A stretch of 20,260 nucleotides of DNA, taken from an uncultured Alphaproteobacteria bacterium. Lineage in GTDB: Bacteria > Pseudomonadota > Alphaproteobacteria > HIMB59 > GCA-002718135. The translations under genes were made by a program, and so were the position numbers. Position 1 is the stretch's first letter. Each line of letters opens with the position of its first letter. The DNA lies in the NCBI GenBank assembly GCA_902619055.1, contig CACNCW010000017.1:1-20260 (forward strand), in the 5' to 3' direction. Below, piece by piece: positions 1 through 6,514 of this stretch. The notes under the pieces are model-generated. The model saw nothing but the letters and a program-made list of their open reading frames with translations, was not told the origin of the DNA and did no database searches.

Positions 1-283
1 CTATCCAAATAATACTTCCTTTGTAGTTTTCCGCTGCTCTCCAAATTCCAATAGATATAAATATTGTCCAAATAAAAATAATAATTTTTGAAAATAAAGT
101 AAGATTAGTAAAATTTAAGAAGGGTATTTGTACAACAGAACTATTTGTATTAAACACATAAATTTCAAGATTAAATATAATTAGTAAAACAATTCCATTT
201 AATAACTCTCCAACTAACCAATATGATTTCCAAAGTTTAATCTTTCCTTCATAAAAATCATTTATAAAAAATTTTTTAATCAT
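1..283 (-). CDS. Small integral membrane protein, 3' end cut by window edge
   Basis: I translated the minus strand by hand from an ATG at 283-281. It stays open for 94 codons to the window edge, so the C-terminus is missing. The product starts MIKKFFINDFYEGKIKLWKS and has two hydrophobic stretches, about residues 22-45 and 63-80, followed by a conserved-looking motif IWRAAENYKG near residues 81-90. A short basic/amphipathic N-terminus, two membrane helices and a WR(S/A)AxNYKG motif resemble small uncharacterised membrane proteins I associate with SAR11-type genomes, but I cannot give a function. It is divergent from the nucleotidyltransferase at 373, with 89 bp between the starts. The uninterrupted frame and plausible membrane profile support a real gene. 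Confidence 0.62.
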   Translation of the reverse strand, partial: MIKKFFINDFYEGKIKLWKSYWLVGELLNGIVLLIIFNLEIYVFNTNSSVVQIPFLNFTNLTLFSKIIIFIWTIFISIGIWRAAENYKGSIIWI

Positions 284-292
284 TGTTTTATT

Positions 293-321
293 TTGATAGA
301 AGTTTTCTTAATGATTATAAT
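293..321 (+). promoter_or_regulatory. Putative sigma70-type promoter for the nucleotidyltransferase-epimerase pair
   Basis: TTGATA (293-298) and TATAAT (316-321) are separated by exactly 17 bp, close to the housekeeping consensus. Transcription would start near 328 and give a leader of about 45 nt to the ATG at 373. Background A+T is high, so the -10 alone means little. The correct -35/-10 pair at ideal spacing in a divergent intergenic region is the support. Confidence 0.5.
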
Positions 322-355
322 ATATTTATATATAATAAAATGTATTATTAAGAAA
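304..355. repeat. Inverted repeat spanning the divergent intergenic region
   Basis: The left arm TTTCTTAATGAT (304-315) matches the reverse complement of 344-355 (ATTATTAAGAAA) at 11 of 12 positions, with a 28-bp AT spacer between the arms. The left arm lies just before the putative -10 at 316-321 and the right arm lies in the 5' leader. It could be an operator or an mRNA secondary structure. Chance is possible in sequence this AT-rich. Confidence 0.35.
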
Positions 356-372
356 TTTATTTATATGAATTT

Positions 373-1113
373 ATGAAAATAAATCAAATCGTAATTTTTG
401 CTGGTGGATATGGGAAAAGATTACTTCCATTAACAAAAGATAGGCCAAAACCTATGGTTGATATAAACAACTTTCCATTTTTAGATTATTTGATAAATTC
501 TTTTGTAACTCAAGGCATTACAAATTTTTTAATTTTAACAGGATATAAAAATCATGTAATTGAAAAAAAATATTCTCAAATTAAAAAAATTAATATTGAA
601 TTTTCCTACCTTCCTTCAAAATTTAACACTTATATGAGATTAAAAAATGCAAAACATAAGTTGGATAAAAAATTTATACTAATATTTGGTGACAATTATA
701 TGAATTTAGATTTAAAAAAAATGATTAATTTTTATAAAAAAAATAAGGTGGAAAATATGCTAACTGCATATTCTAATCTAAATGGAGATGCAGAGTATGG
801 TTTGAAAAATAACTTATTAATTAAACAAAAAAAAGTTTTGGAGTACAATAACAAATATAAAAAATCATATTTTAATGCAACAAATATTGGTTTTTATTTT
901 ATAAATAAACAAAGTATTAACTTCGATTTAAATTTTAATAAATCATTTGAAGAAACAATAATATTAGATAAGATTAAAAATAATAATTTATTTTGTTACT
1001 TAACAAATCGAAAATATTATTTTATTACAAATAAAAAAAACGTGAAAAATTTTTCAAAAATAGTTAAATTAAAAAATATTAAACCATTGTCAAAAAATTT
1101 TTTTAAAATTTGA
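373..1113 (+). CDS. HddC-like sugar-1-phosphate nucleotidyltransferase
   Basis: This 246-residue NTP_transferase-fold protein would join a nucleoside triphosphate and a sugar 1-phosphate to make an activated NDP-sugar in the cytoplasm. The N-terminus carries the nucleotide-binding signature: FAGGYGKRLLPLT (residues 9-21), then RPKPM (24-28) and PFLDYL (35-40). FGDNYMN at 105-111 supplies the metal-binding Asp (D107). The PKPM...PFLDYL spacing and the short length, without a C-terminal beta-helix acyltransferase domain, resemble the HddC/mannose-1-phosphate guanylyltransferase group more than RmlA or GlmU. The exact sugar and nucleotide cannot be read from sequence. A tiny upstream frame (ATG at 365) ends in an ATGA overlap with this start. 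The next gene starts 1 base after the stop, so the two form an operon, probably for surface glycan synthesis. Confidence 0.85.
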   Translation: MKINQIVIFAGGYGKRLLPLTKDRPKPMVDINNFPFLDYLINSFVTQGITNFLILTGYKNHVIEKKYSQIKKINIEFSYLPSKFNTYMRLKNAKHKLDKKFILIFGDNYMNLDLKKMINFYKKNKVENMLTAYSNLNGDAEYGLKNNLLIKQKKVLEYNNKYKKSYFNATNIGFYFINKQSINFDLNFNKSFEETIILDKIKNNNLFCYLTNRKYYFITNKKNVKNFSKIVKLKNIKPLSKNFFKI

Positions 1114-1114
1114 T

Positions 1115-2149
1115 ATGAAAATTTTAGTTACTGGTGATAAGGGTTATATTGGATCAAGGTTAGTTGAATTTTTAGAAAATAAAAAATTCGATTTTTGTGG
1201 TATTGATAATGATTATTTTGAGGACTGTACGTTTAAGACTTTTACTCAAAATAGATATAATCATATAAAAAAAGATATTCGAGAATTAGAGTCAAAGGAT
1301 ATTAAGGGATTTGATTGTGTAATTCATTTAGCAGCACTTTCAAATGATCCACTTGGCGAACTATCACATAAACTAACAGAAGAAATAAATTATGAAGCCA
1401 CAATCAATCTTGCTGAATTGTCAAAAAAAAATGGTATTTCAAGATTTATTTATTTATCTACTCAAAGTATATATGGAATTTCGGATAATAGTTTTGAAGT
1501 TGCAGAGGAGGATAAAAAAAATCCTATTACTTCCTATGCAATAACTAAGTGGAAATCTGAAATTAAGTTGAAAAAATTATGTGATGAAAACTTTACTATT
1601 GTTTTCTTAAGGCCATCAACTGTCTTCGGTAAATCTCCTCGATTGAGATGTGATATTATATATAATAATTTTATTGCTTCGGCTATTGCTAGAAATAAAA
1701 TAGAAATTTTAAGTAATGGTAAGCCTTGGAGACCCATTATACATGTAGATGATGTTTGTTTAACCATTTTAACATGCATAAATATTGATAAAGATAAAAT
1801 ATCTGGGCAAGCTTTTAACATTGGAATAATGAATGAAAATTATACAGTAAGTGAAATTGCTAATTTTGCATCAATGGCAACAAATAATACTAAAATAATT
1901 TATTCTAAAAATCCTAGTTCTGATGAAAGAAGTTACAAAGTAAGTTTTAATAAAATTTATGATGTATTTAATACTCAATATAAGCCAAAGTTTGACCTAA
2001 TATTGGGCGGAGCTCAATTAGCAACATTTTTAAAAGAAAACAATTTTAATGTTGATGATTTTAATGGTGAGCTTTTTAATAGATTAAGAAAATTAAAGAA
2101 TCTTATTGATAGGAAAAAAATAAATCATCATTTGGAGTGGTTAAATTAG
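1115..2149 (+). CDS. NAD-dependent epimerase/dehydratase (extended SDR)
   Basis: A 344-residue extended short-chain dehydrogenase/reductase, expected to act on a nucleotide-linked sugar (epimerase, dehydratase or reductase). The NAD-binding glycine motif GDKGYIG is at residues 7-13, with D31 after the second strand typical of NAD preference. HLAALSNDPLGE at 71-82 resembles the cofactor-binding loop of surface-polysaccharide SDRs. The catalytic Tyr and Lys are Y141 and K145 (YAITK), and STQSIYG at 115-121 carries the conserved Ser/Thr region. Length is normal and no key residue is missing. It lies 1 base after the nucleotidyltransferase, and together they look like the activation and modification steps of one NDP-sugar pathway. 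Substrate is unassigned. Confidence 0.88.
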   Translation: MKILVTGDKGYIGSRLVEFLENKKFDFCGIDNDYFEDCTFKTFTQNRYNHIKKDIRELESKDIKGFDCVIHLAALSNDPLGELSHKLTEEINYEATINLAELSKKNGISRFIYLSTQSIYGISDNSFEVAEEDKKNPITSYAITKWKSEIKLKKLCDENFTIVFLRPSTVFGKSPRLRCDIIYNNFIASAIARNKIEILSNGKPWRPIIHVDDVCLTILTCINIDKDKISGQAFNIGIMNENYTVSEIANFASMATNNTKIIYSKNPSSDERSYKVSFNKIYDVFNTQYKPKFDLILGGAQLATFLKENNFNVDDFNGELFNRLRKLKNLIDRKKINHHLEWLN

Positions 2150-2391
2150 AAAGCAAAAAACATATCTTTTTTGTTTGTTTTATTTAATTTATATATATTA
2201 ACATTAGATAATTATTATTTCAAAAAGTTTTGTTAAAAGTGAGGTATTAATATTATTTTATAAAATAAAAAAATTATTATTTTCAAAAATTACAAAGTAT
2301 TTTAAATTTTCTTAAAAAAAATATAGTGGTAAATAAGGTAATAAGATAGATTGTTTTTACTGGACTGTATAATTAATTTAACCAATTTAAC
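2150..2391. other. Convergent intergenic spacer with a weak hairpin
   Basis: This 242-bp, very AT-rich gap lies between the forward epimerase gene and the reverse DUF4198 gene. Five bases after the epimerase stop is a 7-bp stem (C plus six A at 2154-2160, six T plus G at 2167-2173) with a 6-nt loop, followed by T-rich sequence. It may be a weak forward terminator, but it has only one G:C pair. I found no convincing coding frame, RNA gene or promoter in the rest. Confidence 0.45.
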
Positions 2392-3201
2392 TTATTTATC
2401 TGGTGTTTTTAAAGTATATGAAGTCCATAAGGAATGCCATTTTGCATAATTATCTTTTTTCTTATTACTTCCTTTAATTATAACAACGCTTTCAATTAAA
2501 TATTTTGTTCCATTTTGAAATAAGAAATCAAAATAGCCAGCTTTATTTGTTCTGAAATATTCTTTTCTAAAATAACCATCCTTTAAACTCATAATTGAAA
2601 TCTTATGATCAGGAAGTATTTTATTTTTATATTCTAATATAATTTTCTTTTTATTATTTAAATTAATAAGTGGATTATCTAAAAAAATTAATTCTAATTC
2701 CATATTTGTATCAACATCATCACCGTTAAAATCATCCACACTAATTAATGATTTTGCATATCTCTTATAACTTTCAAAAAAATTGTCTGGATAGTCATAT
2801 TCTTTGTGTTTTTTAGCTAAATCAGGATAACCTTTCTGTCTTGCAAATATTTCAAATTTGACTAACTCTTTATATTCAACATATTTAGTCACTGATTCAA
2901 TTTGCATTACATTTAATCCTTTAGACATTTTTTTAATATTAAGAGCAGGAATATCACCTAATCTACCTTTAATTTTTGATTTACCATCCTGAGAATGAAG
3001 GAATGCAATTTTAAAATATTCTTTAGTAAATGGTATTGGGGATCCTTCAAAATTTTCCCCTATAAATATATTTGCTATAGCCTTTTCATTTTTTGATAAG
3101 TGATAATTTCTAGGATCAATCCAAAATTCATGACTTAAAGACATTTTAGATATTGAAGTTAAGAATATAATAAATATTAACTTTTTTATATAAAATTTCA
3201 T
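2392..3201 (-). CDS. Exported DUF4198-family protein
   Basis: A 269-residue protein with a cleavable-type signal peptide: a basic start (MKFYIKK), a hydrophobic core to about residue 18, and probable cleavage near residue 23 before HEFW. The mature N-terminus HEFWIDPRNY, the following NIFIGENFEGSPIP region and the C-terminal TNKAGYFDF followed by YLIESV are typical of DUF4198, a family of periplasmic beta-rich proteins often encoded beside metal (nickel/cobalt) uptake genes. The function here is inferred from family and from the divergent HupE/UreJ-type neighbour. The ATG is one base from the neighbour's ATG. A downstream Met (MSLSHE) would remove the signal peptide, so the listed start is preferred. 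Confidence 0.8.
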   Translation of the reverse strand: MKFYIKKLIFIIFLTSISKMSLSHEFWIDPRNYHLSKNEKAIANIFIGENFEGSPIPFTKEYFKIAFLHSQDGKSKIKGRLGDIPALNIKKMSKGLNVMQIESVTKYVEYKELVKFEIFARQKGYPDLAKKHKEYDYPDNFFESYKRYAKSLISVDDFNGDDVDTNMELELIFLDNPLINLNNKKKIILEYKNKILPDHKISIMSLKDGYFRKEYFRTNKAGYFDFLFQNGTKYLIESVVIIKGSNKKKDNYAKWHSLWTSYTLKTPDK

Positions 3202-3202
3202 T

Positions 3203-4360
3203 ATGTTCTCTTATATAAAAATTATAAAATTATATCTATTTTTAATTCTTGTTGTTTTTTTAAATATATTTTCAAAATCTTCTATTAGTCATGAAATCAA
3301 GCCATCTATTGCAGATTTTACCTATGATGAAAGTTATTTGAATTTCAAAATAAGATTAAATGCTGAATTGATATTATCTAATATTGATGCATCCATTGTT
3401 TCTAATACAGACTCTTCATCACTAAGTGAAATTTATGATAAATTTAGAATTTTAAGTAAAAAAGACCTTGAACAAATGTTTCAAAATTCTTGGAGTGAAA
3501 TAAGTTCTAATATTGATATTAAAATTAACAATGAATCAAAGAAAATTACTTTAATTAAAACTGAAGTTGAAGATATTAAAAATTTTGAAATAAGTAGAGA
3601 TACGCATGTTTATTTTAGAGTTTTACTAGATAAAAATTCTGAACAATTTACATTTCGATGGGTTAAAAACTACGGCCCTATTATTTTAAGAGAGAATAAT
3701 AATAAGAAATTAGAAGAAGAGTTAGTTACAGAATATTTGCAATCAGGAATTGAATCAAGTCAATTTTCATTTAAAGAAAATAATTTTAGTAAAACATTTA
3801 ACAGTTTCACAAAATTTTTTATACTAGGAGTTCAGCATATAATTCCAAAAGGATTAGATCATATTTTGTTCATATTTGGACTTTTTTTATTTTCATCATC
3901 TTTAAAAAAATTAATTTCTCAAATAACTATCTTTACTATTGCTCATTCAATTACACTTATATTTGTTTCCTTATCTTTAATGAGAATCAATCCTCAAATT
4001 GTTGAACCTATCATTGCACTTTCTATAGTTTATATAGGATTAGAAAATATTTTTAAAAAATATATAAAAGAATATTTAAGATATTTTGTAATTTTGTTTT
4101 TTGGACTACTTCATGGTTTAGGATTTGCATTAGTTTTAAGTGATTTAGGTTATAGGAGTACAGACTTATTTATAAATCTTGTATCTTTTAATATTGGTAT
4201 TGAAGTAGCGCAAATATCTATAGTATTGGTTTTATATTTATTGATTGCTTTAAATTTTGCAAAAAATAAAAATTACAGAATCTTATTTCAAGTTCCATCT
4301 TCTATATTAATCTCTAGTATTGGGCTATATTGGTTTTTTGAAAGAATTTATTTTATTTAA
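3203..4360 (+). CDS. HupE/UreJ-family membrane protein
   Basis: A 385-residue protein with a signal peptide (hydrophobic about residues 9-22, then ISHEIKPS), an extracytoplasmic domain to about residue 200, and a C-terminal block of roughly six to seven membrane helices. The membrane block has the family's His-rich signatures: QHIIPKGLDHILF (211-223), AHSITL about 25 residues later, and LLHGLGFA near residue 302. These match the HupE/UreJ_2 group, which is linked to nickel or other metal permeation. The large N-terminal domain is found in the longer members seen next to DUF4198 proteins. Transported ion is unknown. It is divergent from the DUF4198 gene with 1 bp between starts, so its promoter must lie inside that gene's first codons. 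A -10-like TATAAT at 3166-3171 is a candidate. Confidence 0.8.
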   Translation: MFSYIKIIKLYLFLILVVFLNIFSKSSISHEIKPSIADFTYDESYLNFKIRLNAELILSNIDASIVSNTDSSSLSEIYDKFRILSKKDLEQMFQNSWSEISSNIDIKINNESKKITLIKTEVEDIKNFEISRDTHVYFRVLLDKNSEQFTFRWVKNYGPIILRENNNKKLEEELVTEYLQSGIESSQFSFKENNFSKTFNSFTKFFILGVQHIIPKGLDHILFIFGLFLFSSSLKKLISQITIFTIAHSITLIFVSLSLMRINPQIVEPIIALSIVYIGLENIFKKYIKEYLRYFVILFFGLLHGLGFALVLSDLGYRSTDLFINLVSFNIGIEVAQISIVLVLYLLIALNFAKNKNYRILFQVPSSILISSIGLYWFFERIYFI

Positions 4361-4595
4361 TCAAATTTGCCAGATTTCAAATTATCAAACTACTAAAGAA
4401 AGAAGATTTAACAACCTCTAATTTTAATAAAGTTTTAGGTACACTATGGGCATAATGAATTGATAACTTATGCTAAGAAAAGCTTTTTCGATAATTTCTT
4501 CATTATTAACAATATTTTAAATATTAATTAAATAATGTTGAGATTCCGCTCTATTTTCGTTATTACATCATAATAAGTACTATGAATAGAAAACA
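4361..4595. other. Intergenic spacer before tRNA-Ser
   Basis: A 235-bp non-coding gap. It contains a 6-bp hairpin (GCATAA 4450-4455, TTATGC 4468-4473, 12-nt loop), followed closely by AAAAGCTTTTT around 4479-4489. This could be a processing or termination signal for the HupE-like gene, but it is weak. The right end holds the probable tRNA promoter. No coding frame was supported. Confidence 0.4.
4538..4566 (+). promoter_or_regulatory. Putative promoter for tRNA-Ser and the dapA operon
   Basis: TTGAGA (4538-4543) and TATTAC (4561-4566) are spaced 17 bp apart. Transcription would begin near 4573 and give a tRNA 5' leader of about 23 nt. The -10 matches consensus at only 4 of 6 positions, so this is tentative. 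No other promoter is obvious between the tRNA and dapA, where only 7 bp exist. Confidence 0.4.
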
Positions 4596-4687
4596 GGAGA
4601 GATGGGTGAGTGGCTTAAACCACAGGTTTGCTAAACCTGCGAAGGAAGTAATTCCTTCCGAGGGTTCGAATCCCTCTCTCTCCGCCA
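4596..4687 (+). tRNA. tRNA-Ser (anticodon GCT)
   Basis: A 92-nt class II tRNA with encoded CCA (4685-4687). The acceptor stem pairs GGAGAGA (4596-4602) with TCTCTCC, followed by discriminator G, as expected for serine tRNAs. The anticodon stem is CAGGT/ACCTG around loop TTGCTAA (4628-4634), giving anticodon GCT at 4630-4632, which reads AGC/AGU codons. The long variable arm (GAAGGA...TCCTTC) and the T arm GAGGG-TTCGAAT-CCCTC fit tRNA-Ser. The CCA end is only 7 nt from the dapA start codon, so the two are almost certainly on one transcript. Confidence 0.97.
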
Positions 4688-4694
4688 TATAAAA

Positions 4695-5567
4695 ATGTTT
4701 AAAGGAAGTATACCAGCAGTCATTACTCCATTCTTTGAAGATAAAGTAGATTATGATTCATTGACAAAAGTTTTAACTTACTTAATTGATAATGGATCTC
4801 ATGGACTTGTTCCCTGCGGAACAACAGGCGAATCACCAACTTTATCACATGATGAACATAAAAAAATTATTGAAGAAACTATTAGGATTACCGATAAAAG
4901 AATTCCTGTAATTGCTGGAACTGGCTCAAACAATACTTTGGAAGCTATAGAATATACCGAACATGCTGAAAGTTCTGGAGCAGATGCCGCACTAATCGTA
5001 ACGCCATATTATAATAAACCAACCCAATTAGGTTTGTATAAACATTTTAAAACAATTGCAGAAAAAACCAATATACCAATAATAATTTATAACATACCAG
5101 GTAGATCAGTTGTTGATATGACTATAGAAACTATGATCGAATTATCAAAAATTAAAAATATTATTGGTGTAAAGGATGCAACCAATGATTTATTTAGACC
5201 ATTACTTACTAGAAAAAAAATGCAAAATGAATTTTGTTATCTGTCTGGAGAAGATGGAACAGCTTTAGCGTATTTAGCACAAGGTGGACATGGGTGTATT
5301 TCAGTTACTGCTAATGTAGCGCCAAAGTTATGTTCAGAAATGCATTCTGCTTGGCGAGAATCAAATATTATTAAGGCCCAAGAAATTAATTTAAAATTGT
5401 CGTCATTACATGATGCTTTGTTTGTAGAATCAAGTCCTGGACCAGTTAAATATGCAGCATCATTATTAGGTTTATGTAAAGAAAATACAAGATTGCCTTT
5501 ATCACAAATTAAAGATGATACAAAAAATATTATTAAAAATTGCCTTTTAGATTTACAACTCTTATAA
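4695..5567 (+). CDS. dapA: 4-hydroxy-tetrahydrodipicolinate synthase
   Basis: A 290-residue TIM-barrel aldolase that condenses pyruvate with aspartate semialdehyde, the first committed step of the diaminopimelate/lysine pathway. Active-site residues line up with the E. coli enzyme: K160 (GVKDAT) forms the pyruvate Schiff base, T43/T44 in CGTTGES and Y132 (IIYNIPGR) form the proton relay with Y106 (TPYYNKP), and R137 binds substrate. Length is normal. The start (MFKGSIPAVITPF) matches family N-termini and is fixed by the tRNA end 7 nt upstream. No Shine-Dalgarno is available outside the tRNA itself. smpB begins on the base right after the stop codon. Confidence 0.97.
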   Translation: MFKGSIPAVITPFFEDKVDYDSLTKVLTYLIDNGSHGLVPCGTTGESPTLSHDEHKKIIEETIRITDKRIPVIAGTGSNNTLEAIEYTEHAESSGADAALIVTPYYNKPTQLGLYKHFKTIAEKTNIPIIIYNIPGRSVVDMTIETMIELSKIKNIIGVKDATNDLFRPLLTRKKMQNEFCYLSGEDGTALAYLAQGGHGCISVTANVAPKLCSEMHSAWRESNIIKAQEINLKLSSLHDALFVESSPGPVKYAASLLGLCKENTRLPLSQIKDDTKNIIKNCLLDLQLL

Positions 5568-6014
5568 ATGAAAATTATAGCCGCAAACAACAGGGCTAAT
5601 TATAACTTTACAATTTCAAATAAAATTGAAGCTGGAATTGTATTGACAGGATCAGAAGTCAAATCTTTACGAATAAACACAGGTTCCATTCGAGGTTCAT
5701 ATATTATAGAGCAAAATGGTGAACTTTGGCTTTCTAACTCTTTTATAAAAAAATATCAAAATTCAAATGAGAATAATTATGACCCAGGAAGAAATAGAAA
5801 ATTATTAGTTACAAAAAGAGAATTTAATAAAATATTAGGCTCTCTTAAACAAGGTGGATATACAATAATACCACTTTCTTTATACTTTTCAGATAATGGT
5901 TATGCAAAATTATCTTGTGGAATAGCTAAAGGTAAGAAAAATATTGATAAAAGAGAGTCAATAAAACAAAGAGATTGGAATATTAAAAAGCAAAGATTAC
6001 TTAAAAATAATTAA
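5568..6014 (+). CDS. smpB: SsrA-binding protein SmpB
   Basis: A 148-residue partner of tmRNA that delivers it to stalled ribosomes in trans-translation. Diagnostic blocks are all present: [15 protein letters not shown] (37-51 region), [36 protein letters not shown], and a lysine-rich tail [17 protein letters not shown] that inserts in the decoding centre. Length is typical. The ATG abuts the dapA stop (TAA ATG), implying reinitiation or coupling. The tmRNA (ssrA) gene itself is not in this window. Confidence 0.96.
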   Translation: MKIIAANNRANYNFTISNKIEAGIVLTGSEVKSLRINTGSIRGSYIIEQNGELWLSNSFIKKYQNSNENNYDPGRNRKLLVTKREFNKILGSLKQGGYTIIPLSLYFSDNGYAKLSCGIAKGKKNIDKRESIKQRDWNIKKQRLLKNN

Positions 6015-6051
6015 CTATTTACATTTAATAATTGATCACTATAAGCCTCAT

Positions 6052-6474
6052 ATGGCAAGAATTACAGTAGAAGATTGTATTGATAAATTTCCAAGTAGGT
6101 TTGAGTTAGTGCTGGTCGCTTCAAATAGAGCTAGAAAATTATATTCTGGAGAAAATCCAACCGTAGAAATTGATAATGATAAAAATACTGTAATTGCTCT
6201 TAGAGAGATTGCAGAAGAAACTCTGACTACAGAACAATTAAAAAATGATTTAATTGAGGAATATCAAGATAATACTTTTAGTGAAGATGAAGAAATAAAT
6301 GAAATAGAAGATAATAGTGATGAGAATGAAAATGAAGTTAATAAACCAGAAAGTGATGAAGTAATCGAAAATAATGAAGATGCTAATATTCCGGTAGAGG
6401 ATATCATTAAACATAATACAGAAGATAATCTAGAAAATTCATCGGAGGATGAAAAAATGCAGGTTATAGAATAA
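6052..6474 (+). CDS. rpoZ: RNA polymerase omega subunit with long acidic tail
   Basis: This 140-residue protein belongs to the omega family, which helps assemble RNA polymerase by chaperoning beta-prime. Residues 1-70 show the omega core: MARITVEDC, then [14 protein letters not shown] (17-30), then [11 protein letters not shown] (46-56). Residues 69-140 form a tail of low-complexity, disordered-looking sequence in which 29 of 72 residues are Asp or Glu and Asn is frequent. Alphaproteobacterial omegas often have an extended C-terminus, but this tail is long and strongly acidic. The gene sits directly before the stringent-response enzyme gene, the usual alphaproteobacterial order and functionally apt because ppGpp binds RNA polymerase at omega in other proteobacteria. 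Confidence 0.93.
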   Translation: MARITVEDCIDKFPSRFELVLVASNRARKLYSGENPTVEIDNDKNTVIALREIAEETLTTEQLKNDLIEEYQDNTFSEDEEINEIEDNSDENENEVNKPESDEVIENNEDANIPVEDIIKHNTEDNLENSSEDEKMQVIE

Positions 6475-6483
6475 ATTAAAACC

Positions 6484-6508
6484 ATAATTTAAATAAATAA
6501 TTTAAATA
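6484..6508 (+). repeat. Two-copy 12-bp direct repeat upstream of rsh
   Basis: ATAATTTAAATA occurs at 6484-6495 and again at 6497-6508, a 13-bp period ending 6 bp before the ATG at 6515. Each copy contains the palindrome ATTTAAAT. It could be a paired binding site or part of an internal promoter for the stringent-response gene. In AT-rich DNA, chance is a real alternative. Confidence 0.35.
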
Positions 6509-6514
6509 TTATTT

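Noticed and set aside
1534..1821. Antisense open frames inside real genes, such as 1534-1821, 8839-9258, 12759-13061, 13110-13496 and 16596-16934.
   Set aside because: They lie opposite well-supported coding regions, show no family motifs and have composition expected of antisense frames.
2154..2173. A/T hairpin after the epimerase gene as a firm terminator.
   Set aside because: Only one G:C pair supports the stem; it is recorded only as a weak possibility in the spacer entry.
4450..4489. Hairpin GCATAA/TTATGC followed by AAAAGCTTTTT as a riboswitch or small RNA.
   Set aside because: The stem is short with a large loop and there is no promoter or terminator pair framing it.
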